From Oikopleura dioica (Eukaryota > Chordata > Appendicularia > Copelata > Oikopleuridae), in the NCBI GenBank assembly GCA_907165135.1, contig OU015568.1, forward strand, positions 8,502,501 through 8,566,500: a stretch of 64,000 nt of DNA, written 5' to 3'. Position numbers and translations under genes: made by a program. The notes under the pieces are model-generated. The model was not told where the DNA came from and did not search any database. It was given only the letters and a program-made list of their open reading frames with translations. Shown piece by piece: positions 23,034 to 32,706 of this stretch; within the stretch, counting starts at the first letter, position 1; each line of letters opens with the position of its first letter.

Positions 23034-24704
23034 TCACGCATCCCGTTGCAAATACGCGCTAAAATCGTCATACGAATTCCAGAATGATCTCCACCCGTCC
23101 TGAAGAGCTAGAATCTTTTGCTCGTGCGAGCGTATAATCCGCCGCGCTTCCTCTAGCTCGAGCTGAAGGTGTTCGACAAATGCTTGGTCCGCTTCCGGAG
23201 CCGATTCTAGCGTTTCCTCTTCTTCTTCCTCGTCGCGATTGCTGTAATTTTTAGAACGGGTGGAGGACGACATCGATCCGCCGGGAAGCCACTTGCCGAG
23301 GGGCGAGTTTTTCTTCGCTTCGCGTAGTTTAGCTATAAGAATCTGTTTCAACAAAAGAAATTTTCTTTTCCTAAACCTGTTCGGAGAAAATACGCTCGAT
23401 TCTGATTCCACTGCCTTCCCTCATGGCCAGAACTCGTCAAACTTGCCGCCAGACCTGACGATTTTTGATTACTAGCCGAAACCATTGATGATTTATCCGA
23501 GATGTAGCCCTTGCCAGATATTTGACTAAAAAGTATTAACATTCGATGAAGGATTCATGCTAAAGCCCAACCTCTCTGGCCGCTCCCTGGATCCTGCTGA
23601 AGACATGCTTTTGGAATCATCGTCAGAATATTTAACACGGCCTGTTAGCACGCTCGGCTAAAATTGGCAATCATTAAATGTTTATTTATTAATTAATCAG
23701 CGTACCTTAATGCCACCTCCATGTCCACTGAGAATGGACAACACATCCGAAGCTTCCTTCAAAGTGTCCCTTGGCGACATCGGCGGATTACCTTCATCAA
23801 AGTAATCTTTTGAAATAAAATGAATTAAAACACAGCAAACCACAATATAAAATACATAAAAAAACTCAATCTTGAGTTTTCTTGAGTTCAAAAAAAGCAT
23901 CACTTACCTTCGTTTTCGGCTTCATCATCATCAGCAGGCTCGTAGACGATGTTTTCCGAGTCGTAGTCGTGTTCTTGAGGCTGAGTACTGGAGAACATGC
24001 TCAAGAGATCGTCAGTTTTGCCCATTTGACTAGGCTTGGGAAGATTTCTTCGAGAGCCATTTGCTAGGGTTGGAAATAAGGACATGTTTGGAATTCGAAA
24101 GTTTTCTAGGGGCTTTGCCAGAGAACCCCTCGAACTTACTGTTGATAGATCTCTTCGATCCAGATTCATTAGACCTGGAACTCAAGTTGGTTAGTCTTTC
24201 GAGCAAGTCCTGTGCACCAGATTCCCCCTCGACAGTATGCGATCCTGAAGAGAGGTGGCTCTTTTCCCTGGCGAAGGATGGGGCAAGTCGGTTCCCTGAT
24301 CTGTTCTGATTGCTAGTTGTTGAAGTTGAAGATGATGGCTCGAGGAAATCGTTGAGAAGGGATGATTCGGCGCCGTTGGACGGGAGAGGCAGCTTCTTTC
24401 GACGACTGGATTTGGAATTGTTCGACCTTGTTTCTGAATGGGGATAGATAGAGTTGATAAGAGGCTTGTTATCACCGCTGGAGCCGCCCAAAAGTGAAGA
24501 GAGCAAGTCGCCAGCAGCGTCACCTTGCCCAGAAGGAAGAGGTAGATTTTTGCTTCGTTTGGAAGACTTCTTGCTTTTAGGATCCGAATTGCCCGAAAAC
24601 TGGCTGAGAAGGTCGACTTCGCCAGTGTTACTAAGCTGCGAAGGCAGGGGCAGACGCGCCTTGTTGCGCGAACGACTCGATCCTTGAGATCGCGTGTCCG
24701 ACAT
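23034..24704 (-). CDS. Low-complexity protein with four LPLPS...DLL repeats and a C-terminal coiled coil
   Basis: Minus-strand exons joined by short GT-AG introns encode a Ser/Arg-rich protein. Near its N-terminus it has four degenerate repeats: LPLPS then VDLLSQF, LPLPS then GDLLSSL, LPLPS then LLNDFL and, after the first intron, LPKPS then DDLLSMF. An acidic stretch follows (YEPADDDEAENE), then PPMSPRDTLKEASDVLSIL, a Glu run, and a coiled coil (AFVEHLQLELEEARRII) ending YLQRDA. I do not recognise the family. DLL-type peptides bind adaptor ears or clathrin in other proteins, but that role is not shown here. A TTTTTTTTCAG acceptor lies 34 bases before the ATG, and the upstream OXLD1-like gene stops about 140 bases before it. 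This suggests an operon partner with trans-splicing. Confidence 0.6.
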
Positions 24705-24846
24705 TTTTTGTCGATTTACGATCTCCAGCCGTTTTTTCTGAAAAAAAATATAGGATGAAAAATCAAAAACTGATTGAATGAATTGAATAAATACAGGAAC
24801 TCACAGTGGTTTTCTAGAAATAATTAATTCTAAAAAAGGGTTTCAG
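24705..24846 (-). promoter_or_regulatory. Operon-like spacer with polypyrimidine-AG acceptor
   Basis: About 140 bases separate the stop of the OXLD1-like gene from the next ATG. They contain no minus-strand AATAAA. The acceptor TTTTTTTTCAG ends at 24738, so a spliced leader could join at 24737. Confidence 0.45.
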
Positions 24847-25196
24847 TCACAGTTTCTTCATCTTTAATTCCATGAGCAAGAATTGCTGAATCATTGGATC
24901 CGTCACCTCTGATTTAATAGTTTTCACGGCTTCCTCCAGTCCCTGAACAAAATTTATCTCTCAAAGTTGAGACCAAAGACTCGTAAAAACAAAAGAATGT
25001 TGACTCTATTTGTTACCTCTTTGCCGAAGTGCTCAATTAAATCGTCCGTGTACATAAGCCAGACGCAATTGGAACATCCAGAGCCACAACACTCGTCTGG
25101 GTCCGGCTCGATGGGCGGAGTTTTTTGAAGAAATCGACGGCCAGACAGATTTTCAGCGAGGAGATTTCGACTGAGAAGGAAATTCGAACATCTTTT
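24847..25196 (-). CDS. OXLD1: OXLD1-type oxidoreductase-like domain protein (5' end unresolved)
   Basis: Two exons, about 25196-25018 and about 24940-24847, encode PPIEPDPDECCGSGCSNCVW, the Cys-rich signature of the oxidoreductase-like domain, followed by a helical tail ending QQFLLMELKMKKL. OXLD1 has the same layout: proline-rich lead, CC-SGC-NCVW motif, short helical C-terminus. The preceding residues (SNFLLSRNLLAENLSGRRF) are Arg/Ser/Leu-rich, as expected for a mitochondrial presequence. No in-frame ATG exists in this exon, so a first exon lies upstream. MPFRWRISPRRNFSLPP (around 25410) is a plausible presequence exon, but I find no clean donor linking the two. Biochemical function of the family is poorly known. 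Confidence 0.75.
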
Positions 25197-26047
25197 CTTG
25201 GGTTTGAGACATTGAAAATTGTATAATTAATTTTAAGTTTAAATAAATAATAAAAATGAAAAATTTAACTTGTTCATAGGGTCATAGTTTTTGATTTGCA
25301 ACAATCAACGATAAAGTTCTCTTTTATTTAAGTTCTCTCATCCTTTTTCCTTCTCTTCGGCGGAAGGCTAAAGTTTCGTCTTGGCGAGATTCTCCATCGA
25401 AATGGCATCGCCAATAGCGTCGAACCAATCAACGCGCCGGCGCAAAATGAGGATTTGGCGCACCAAATTTCGACTCGCCAATTTTATGGTTTCTTGAATC
25501 TGAGAATGTCCCGCTGCTTACTGTAAAATCGTACTTCACTCGTATCCGAGATGAATCGATTTTTCAGTTTTCAATAAGAGAGATGGAAGACGTCAATAGC
25601 AAAAATATTTTTTATCTATAAAATGTTACGATTTCAAAATCTTGTCCGCCAATTTCTTCATTTCTCAGATTGAATAACTTATTAATTTATTCCCAAAAGT
25701 ATAAATTTGATTTCTCAGCTTTTCTGAAATGACCAGCACATCCCATAGTTTCCTATCAGTACCCTGTAAAAGACTGTTGTTCCCTGTACCTATATTATTT
25801 CTCTATAAAATGTTACGAAAAACCATATCAAAAATGGTTTCGCCATCTCGAATGTGTCTTTCAATTTGAGATTTATTATAAATTTCTTTTAAGTGTTTAT
25901 AAAGTATGCTGTCTTAAATTTTGAGTTTGAAATTCATCCAAAAGCTTTTCTTTCTTTTCAGAAACAAAGAAAATTCGACAAAGGACAGAAAGACGCGAAT
26001 ATGAAGCCTCAATTGAAAATCAAAGTCTTCAAACTAATAATCGAGCA
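25197..26047. other. Divergent intergenic region
   Basis: About 850 A/T-rich bases separate the OXLD1-like gene (-) and the Gal3ST-like gene (+). It may hold the missing first exon of the former. On the plus strand a 16-codon upstream frame (26001-26051) overlaps the sulfotransferase ATG as ATGA. I see nothing else. Confidence 0.4.
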
Positions 26048-27416
26048 ATGAAGAAACTTCTCAGTCGTCGAAACTTGTACCTTGCGATTGTACTGTGTTC
26101 CTTTCTTCTCGTTCTTTTGCAAAAGAGAAGCGCAACTATTATCGAATTCAAAACAAATATCCAAATCCGCGAAAGTCGAAAAGCGGCGAAAAATGAGGAA
26201 AGAAAAAGCTGCGAGGAGACGAAGAAAAATGTTATTTTCGTGAAAACTCACAAAACAGCGTCTTCCAGTGTTCAAAATGTTCTTCTTCGGTAAGTTTAAT
26301 CAAATCCGATTTACGAATTCAGCCAACTTTTCAAAGCAAAGAAAAAAAGAAATGCGCTAGAATCGCTGTTTATTCAATAAACCTTAAGTTTTACTTTTCA
26401 TTTAGCTACACCGTCAACCACGGCTTAAATCTGGCAATGCCTCGCCACAACGGCGCCAGATTCTACAATCCAGAACCCTTCCGCCCCGACATGGTCCGCC
26501 CATTCTACGAAGAGGATGAACGACCCAATGTCATTGCTAACCACCTCGTTGCGTCTCCCGAACTCTTTGACTTCATTCCAAACGCTTTTACTTTCACGAT
26601 TCTCCGATCAGTTCCAAACCTTTACGAGTCTACATTCGAGTACTTTAAAACGTCTACTAAAGCGTTCAAAAATGCGGAAAATATTGATTCATTCTATTCA
26701 AATCCAGAGCAGTTCTACTCTCCCGGAAGTCATTATAATGAGTATACAAGAAATCACATGGGAAAGGGCTTATTTATATCGATAATTGAATATTCTTGAA
26801 TCATATTTTTGCCAACGAAAATGACCCTAAAAAAGCTCACGACCTTGGATTCGACCAAAACTCAGTGGATCCTGCTTATTTTCAGCAATCGATAGAATAC
26901 ATGGAGCAAAGATTTGACCTCGTCCTCATCAGTGACTATTTCCTCGAAAGTATGATCCTCGTGCAGGACAAGCTCTGCCTCACCATGGATGAAGTCGTCA
27001 CCTTAGTCGTCAACGCGCGCGATAAAAAATCTCCATTATCGCCAAAGACGATAGAAAATATCAAAAACTGGAATTCTTTCGATCTTCATTTGTTCGACCA
27101 TTTCAACTCGACTTTTTGGAAACAACTCGAAAGCGTTCCTGACTTACAAAAACGAAAAGACAACCTCAAACAACGTACTCAAGCGCTAAAAGAGTACTGC
27201 GTCGCTGAGCAAAAAGTATGTGGCTATTTTGACTCCAGTTGCGGCTGGCAAAAAGCTGGTGCTAATATCAAAGGATTCTCTCTAACAGAAGCTGGTTCAA
27301 AGAATCAACTCTGTATCGATCTAACGATGCCTGAACGACCGTTTTTGGAGAAAATCGCAAAGTTGCAATGGCCGTTTTGGAAGGCTTTCTACTGGCCAAG
27401 TTTTTTAGAATTTTAA
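26048..27416 (+). CDS. Galactose-3-O-sulfotransferase-like Golgi enzyme
   Basis: This is a type II membrane protein. A short basic N-terminus (MKKLLSRRN) precedes a signal anchor (LYLAIVLCSFLLVLL), then the stem and the PAPS 5'-phosphosulfate loop in FVKTHKTASSSVQNVL, the form used by GAL3ST enzymes. Further family blocks are RHNGARFYNPEPF, ANHLVASPELFDFIP, FTILRSVPNLYESTFEYF and HDLGFDQNSVDP. It would transfer sulfate from PAPS to the 3-OH of galactose on glycolipid or glycoprotein in the Golgi lumen; the acceptor is unknown. Introns are about 26290-26405 (GT-AG) and 26762-26835, which preserves the frame only as GA-AG (exon ATGG, intron GAAAGG to AAAAAAG). The start is the ATG before the signal anchor. 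The stop is TAA at the end of FLEF. Confidence 0.85.
26762..26835 (+). other. GA-AG intron in the Gal3ST-like gene
   Basis: Phase-1 splicing from ATGG|GAAAGG to AAAAAAG|CTCAC joins YTRNHM directly to AHDLGFD, matching the ungapped RN..M.FD.GFD block of GAL3ST proteins. A GC-AG alternative at 26766 would add two residues. No GT donor works. Confidence 0.65.
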
Positions 27417-27794
27417 TTTTAACACTGTTTCATTTTTCATCAAAGTAATGCTCATAGTTCTTCAGTTATCTACCTTGTCTTCAACAAATATACCACTCAC
27501 AAAAGGACACATAAAGATTTCGAGCTGCAAACTTCAGCAGTATTCTTTCTTGCAGTTAAGTTTCTTCCTTGATTTCATTCTCAAATAGGACAAACGTAAA
27601 TGTAGAATTCTATTGATTGATTTTTTTATTCTATAAATTATTCGCAGTTCGTGAACTCATTGACAGGTGTTACAAAAATAATCGGATAGTAAACTTCGTT
27701 TCGTTGCTCTGCAATTATTTGAGATTTGATGAATTTACTCGCTGAATCTTTTTGGAGGCTCCGAATATACCCAATTGAGCATGAATACTTTTTA
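27417..27794. other. Convergent spacer
   Basis: This A/T-rich 3' flank lies between the sulfotransferase and the Kelch-like gene. No gene or clear signal was seen. Confidence 0.4.
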
Positions 27795-29250
27795 TTAGCA
27801 CAAAAAGAGTCCTGAACCTTGACCTAATTCAATCTTTTGAATCGGAGCTTCATCTCCGTCCAGATAGCCAGGAAATACGAAGATAGAGCTGTCCAAAAAA
27901 TTGCGGATGAATAAGATACAGCCTAAAAACGTAAAAATAAAGCAGTGAACATATAAAATAGAAATGAATTTACCTTTGAAAGCGAGCCGATTAATGACCA
28001 TTTGTCGTTCATCAGTTCCCAGATTTCATTCAATCGTTCATATGTCCCTTGATCTAGTCCTCCGATGGTTAAAAGACTTCGAGAAGGCAGTTCAACCACA
28101 GAGAAATATGCGATCCATCTAAAATTTTTACACAAAGAGCTTTTGCCTTCGAATTTCTACCTTTTATGATTCATCTCGCTTAGAGTTGACCATCCATCTT
28201 CCGTCAATGCCTCAACGGTTCCGTTTGCGTCCCATCCTCCGATTGCAATCACGCGGCCATTGTAGAGGCCCAGTTCACCAAAATGGTGACCTTTATTTGT
28301 TTCAAAAGTTTCCGTGATGGCCTCTTCATTGAATGACTGGCATTTTCTGTCACTGTCATAGTCGAAGCAAATAATCGCTGAGAATTTCGAATTTTCTTCA
28401 AAGTAAATCGAATTTTACCTATGCTGCCGTCATCGGTAGTTATAACTGAGTGACCCTGTTCAAAATTAAAGGAAAGGCGAAGAGATAATCTTGTAAACTG
28501 GCATCCGTCCAATCGTGCAATTTTGTAGTTATCGAACCATCCACCAAAAATATGAAGCCGACCATTGACCACTGCGTGTCTCGAGAAAAAAGCATATGCA
28601 GAAATGTTTTGGCTAAAATCGATCGGACTGTCGATGAAGATGTCGTTGATTCTCGACCCATCGGGCAGTAATGCAAAGGGTTTCTTGTTGCCAGAATAAT
28701 TCGGTAGTATGACATTGATCTGCGAAGTCTCTTGAATATGGACAAAGTTTTTGATTTTTGTAGTGCGGTCCAATTTAAGAATACGGACTTTTTTGTTCGC
28801 GACGTTTTCAAGCCCGGTTATTTTGATTTTTGAATCTTCATTCACATTTTTATTTCCACTCTGATGAAGTTAACAACCTTGAGATTATTAAAATAATAGA
28901 ATAAAATTTAAACTTTTCCTGAAAGACTTCGAGATAAGACGAGTCCGCTGAACTCGTCGAATTGAAATGAAAAGCCAAATCCTTCGAGTCTGATGCATTT
29001 GACTGGATAACAAAGCGGTCTTCGAAGTAATCAGACTCTAACCAAAACGAGCCATTTTGAAAAATTCCAAAGAGTAATAAAGTCGTTCCATCAAAGAGAA
29101 TCAACTCAAGAATTTTTATTTCTTCGCTGTAATTTGCAGGAGCCTCGAATTCGAGCATAAACGTATCTGTTCCATCAAGGTTCAATTCGACAGTCGAAAT
29201 GTGCTTTAAGGGACCTTGTCGAGCAAACTTTTGCGCAACTTCACGAGCGC
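27795..29250 (-). CDS. Kelch-type beta-propeller protein with one frame break
   Basis: Exons encode repeated Kelch-like blades: FFSRHAVVNGRLHIFGGWFD, ELGLYNGRVIAIGGWDA, AYFSVVELPSRSLLTIGGLD and SSIFVFPGYLDGDEAP. Between them are conserved patches such as ICFDYDSDRKCQSF. An N-terminal region (GTDTFMLEFEAPANYSEE) precedes the propeller. A GA-AG intron (28918-28861) joins LEVFQ to SGNKNVNEDSK; other introns are GT-AG. In the last exon the frame changes at a six-base run (27895-27900 on the plus strand), as if one base were missing, so the final blade is split over two frames. The 5' end runs into the left arm of a large inverted repeat and is unresolved. It is probably secreted or membrane-linked, like its neighbour at 30563, but no signal peptide is visible in the part read. 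Confidence 0.6.
28861..28918 (-). other. GA-AG intron in the Kelch-like gene
   Basis: On the minus strand CAG|GAAAAGTTT opens the intron and CATCAG|AGTGG closes it. Phase 0 is kept and the intron is 58 bp. Confidence 0.6.
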
Positions 29251-29940
29251 TTCATTCATTTTCGACTTGAGATATTTTGAAAATTCTTTTTGGTGACATA
29301 ATCTACGGACACTCCTCTTTCTTTTGCAGTTTTCAGCTTTTCTTTATCATTTGTAATTCAGTGGCTATGGCCGAAAAGAGAAGTTCAACTTCAAAGGGAT
29401 TCAGCACTTTCATTTTTCAAGATATTAAATTATAATTACATTCACCGAAAAGCCCAGACAATTCTCTACAAAACTTCGCTCATGGGGAATCATTGAATGA
29501 GTGGTAAGAATCAGTAATCCGGAGCTATTAGCGCGCGCTTTGCGGGAATCATGTGCAAATAAGCCAAAAACATCCCTCGCGCAGCGCGAACGCCCGCTGT
29601 GGAACCGATCCACTCCGTGAAAGCTTGCCTTGATCTCGACAGGTAATTGTTATCATAACCCCATAAGCGAAGTTTTGTAGAGAATTGTCTGGGCTTTCCG
29701 GTGAATGTAATTATAATTTAATATCTTGAAAAATGAAAGTGCTGAATCCCTTTGAAGTTGAACTTCTCTTTTCGGCTATAGCGACTGAATTACAAATGAT
29801 AAAGAAAAGCTGAAAGCTGCAAAAGAAAGAAGAGTGTCCGTAGATTATGTCATCAAAAAGAATTTTCAAAATATCTCAAGTCGAAAATGAATGAAGCGTT
29901 CGTGAAGTTGCGCAAAAATTTGCTCGACAAGGTCCCTTAA
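29206..29940. repeat. Large inverted repeat, two arms of about 282 bp with a 171-bp spacer
   Basis: 29206-29487 and 29659-29940 are reverse complements with only scattered differences, from TTAAGGGACC/GGTCCCTTAA at the outer ends to CATGGGG/CCCCATAA at the inner ends. Part of each arm has the same open frame (LRDLVEQ, FAQLHERFIHFRLEIF), read on opposite strands. In the right arm it is the 3' end of the secreted-protein gene. Confidence 0.85.
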
Positions 29941-30519
29941 TTCTTCAAACGAAGAAAAGAAATCGTCGGGAACAATTGTTTTGCGATGAGAGGCTGCCGG
30001 AAATCGTGGCTGAGAGACGGCGTCTTTGGAAAAGGCAGGAAAGACATCGTCATGGAAGGCAAAAAACGGATTGCTTGTCACGTGCATTTTGTTATCCGCT
30101 TTTTGTTGAACGAGTTCGATCTCGATTCGTTCTTTATTAGATTTGTAATTAGGAGTCTAAGATACATGTAGTGATGCATTTAAATCTCAAAAATATCAAA
30201 AATCCTTTCCGAAATTTAACTCGATTTCAAATAGAGAATCAAAAACATAGTTTTGGAAAAAGATTTTCTCGTCGTTGATGATTCCGTTGCCAAAGTATTC
30301 GCATTCGTCATTGTGGAATGCCCCTCGATCTGTGTAGTAAGGATCGTCTGAAGCAAACAACTTCGAATAACAGATAGATTCTTCTTCGTATTCAACAAGT
30401 GAGCCGATCCACTCGCTGCCGAGAGTCAGAAACTTTCCCTCCGCCTCCAACAACAAGGAATACAAAGTGTTTGAAAGAACGATACTCCTGCTAACTAAAA
30501 TTAAAAGCAACCTTCCCAT
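29866..30519 (-). CDS. Small secreted protein of unknown family
   Basis: The start at 30519 opens with a hydrophobic signal-like segment (MGRLLLILVSRSIVLSNTLY). The mature part contains SICYSKLFASDDPYYTDRG and NDECEYFGNGIINDEKIFF. A second exon follows through an intron that keeps frame only with a GA start (30209-30132, exon TTTCG, intron GAAAGG, ending AATAAAG). Exon 2 includes SNPFFAFHDDVFPAFSKDAV and ends HFRLEIF inside the right arm of the inverted repeat. About 190 residues in total. The ATG lies only 43 bases after the stop of the upstream gene, so the two are probably transcribed together. Function unknown. Confidence 0.5.
30132..30209 (-). other. GA-AG intron in the secreted-protein gene
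   Basis: TTTCG|GAAAGG to AATAAAG|AACGAATC keeps phase 1. The GA start repeats the motif seen in other genes of the window. Confidence 0.5.
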
Positions 30520-30538
30520 ATCGTTCTTATCTGAGTTC

Positions 30539-30552
30539 GAAGTTCGAACTTC
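30539..30552. repeat. Perfect 14-bp palindrome in a 43-bp intercistronic gap
   Basis: GAAGTTCGAACTTC equals its own reverse complement. It lies between the stop of one minus-strand gene (30563) and the ATG of the next (30519). Confidence 0.6.
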
Positions 30553-30562
30553 ACGTCTATTT

Positions 30563-32421
30563 TTATACTAGTTTGAAAAAATCAGTTTGAACTCTTGTCA
30601 AAGGAACGACATGAACTGGGTCCAAGTCGCGAAATTCCGGCGGAAGCTTGATTTCGTTTTTTCTCCAGCCTTTTTCGAATTCTTCGTTTTTTCGAATTCT
30701 ATTCAAAGCCAAAGTCGTTGAAAGTTTGATGTAGTAGTCGCCCATTCTTACACTCATCAAGTAAAATACTCCTTTGAAGCTCGTTGAAGAGACTTTTGCG
30801 TTGAAGTGGTTGCTGGCAATGTAACCTTGGGCCTCTTCAAATCGGCCGAGATTGTAATCGGGAGCGTAGTAGAAGCATTTGTCAGCTCTTCCGGTTGGAG
30901 AACTTTTAATTGGTCAAAAAGAAAGGTTGATTAAAATGGATTCTCGCTTATTTTTTGACCTTTTTCAGATAACAACGACGGGGAAAATCGTACTGCCTTT
31001 CTCTTTCAGGCGAATCTCAATGTGATGTGTTCCAATCGACGATCCATAGTGGAAAACGAAGAATCCTCTAACACGCAAAATATTCTGAGTACTAAAAAAC
31101 GCGCTTACATTCTTTTACGACGAGTCGGTATAAATGTCGGAGAAGAGTCATTTTCCTTGACTTTTAGGAGATTTCCAATAGCATCGACCAAGTAATGCTC
31201 ACCATTGAGGAATGTTGCGCCCATTGACTTTCGCGTTTTTATTAATATGGGAATCTCAATGATTGACCGAAAATATTTTTCCATAAAAAACGTTCATAAG
31301 AGAAGAAAGAATCCGTAGCATTAACATTTTTAACAATTCCATTGAAATCGGAAAAAATAAATTTTCGAAATTCTCTTGCTTCATGTTTTCGGTCTTCCCA
31401 GCGAGCAGTAATCAGTTTGACATCACCATTTGATTCAGTCTTTACTGCATCCGGTACTGAGCCTGTAGAGTTTGTTTCTAAATCAAAAACAGGAATCATT
31501 TTCTGTCGCGATTCGATTTTTTCGCATTCATAGAACGGACAAGGACAGCCGTTTTGACAGTATTTCTGAGTTGGACAAACTTCTCCAGCTGATTGAGAAG
31601 ATCGAGTTAGTTCGAAGCAAATCGATTCACAGGGCGAGATTGGATTAGTCTTTGTTGATTCCAAAACGAGCGTATTCGAGCAAAGATGGCGACAGATATT
31701 TTGATCGTAAAACTGTTTCTTTTGACAGCGTCGGAGATTCACTTCATTTTCTTCTTCGGTAAAAATGAGCGGCTGAGCTTTGGCGTGTTCGATCTTCGCA
31801 ACTGGCTCGGGAAAGATGAATTCTCCTGTCTCGTGACATTCCTTCATCATAAAGCCGCAGTAATCCATCGGAGTGATTTTCACGCATTTCTTGTAGTTTC
31901 TGTGACAAGTCGAAGTCAGAAAAGTGGTGACTCCTCGCGATCTTTGCAAAGAGTACCAGTTCGCTTACAAAAATGAATCAAGAAAACGAATTCAAGTGTA
32001 CTTATGAGGATGATGGTTATCCAGAAAAGTGAACCATTAGTAAGATAGGTTGCCATTTGAGGAGACGTCGAGAATCCATGTTTTTCAAAACTTAGTTTCT
32101 GCTTGACTATTTTCATGGCAGGGGTTTTCTGTAATGAGGTGGTAATTGTATTCCGACAATTATAAATGAACTGATAAATCGGGGTTACAAACGCTACCGC
32201 TCCTTCAAATCTCGTTTTCGCGTGTGAATGCTTCGGGTCGACAAAACTTCTTCTGGGCACAAAAATAACTTTTCATCCTTTTGCCTGAGAACCCCAATGC
32301 AGTGACAGTCCAGACACTTTCAAAACCAGTGTTAATCAATTTCGCTCCTATTTTTATCTACCTGAATTTTCGGCTGCTCAATCTTATTTGAACCCGTCTC
32401 TATTTCTATATCAATAGCCAT
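30563..32421 (-). CDS. Type II membrane protein with Cys-rich ectodomain and propeller-like C-terminus
   Basis: Starts MAIDIEIETGSNKIEQPKIQ, then a Cys-rich cytoplasmic exon (CLDCHCIGVLRQKDEKLFLC), a membrane anchor (LFWITIILISTLEFVFLIHF) and a lumenal or extracellular Cys-rich region (YCGFMMKEC, ICFELTRSSQSAGEVCPTQK, CQNGCPCPFYECEK). The C-terminal part (SMGATFLNGEHYLVDAIGN, RADKCFYYAPDYNLGRFEEA) resembles the Kelch-like neighbour at 27795, so both probably belong to one local family. Several boundaries are non-canonical. 31001-30903 is a GA-AG intron (A|GAAAGG to AAAAG). The join after RDLK near 32200 and the one near 31230 are unresolved. An AG acceptor lies 16 bases before the ATG. Function unknown. 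Confidence 0.5.
30903..31001 (-). other. GA-AG intron in the Cys-rich propeller-like gene
   Basis: CTGAAAGA|GAAAGG to TTAAAAG|TTCTCC joins EIRLK to a DSPTGRADKCF reading in phase 2. Conventional GT donors in the area give stops or wrong phase. Confidence 0.5.
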
Positions 32422-32706
32422 AGCAAGTGTTCGTTAGCTGAGAAAAGGCTTTTTGGGGGAGGAAAACGGTAAAAATGGTTTACGGGCATCTTCGTCACGG
32501 ATATCGACAGCTTAGTCCCCCTCTTTCAAGTAATTTCTTCCAGTTCTTTTTTAGTCCCACAGCGTCAGCTTTCCCAAACTTTCATGATGAAAGACACGCA
32601 AATCTCTGGTTTCCAGCCTTGACCACATATAGAAAATCGGTTCTTTTTCTAGCTTTCGAATGGGGAGATTTGACAAAGATATAAATATTGAAAAAATAAA
32701 TGAAGT

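Noticed and set aside
31242-32260. DEG/ENaC-type ion channel
   Set aside because: One membrane span followed by a Cys-rich ectodomain first suggested it, but the family motifs and a second membrane span are absent, and the downstream exons resemble the Kelch-like neighbour.
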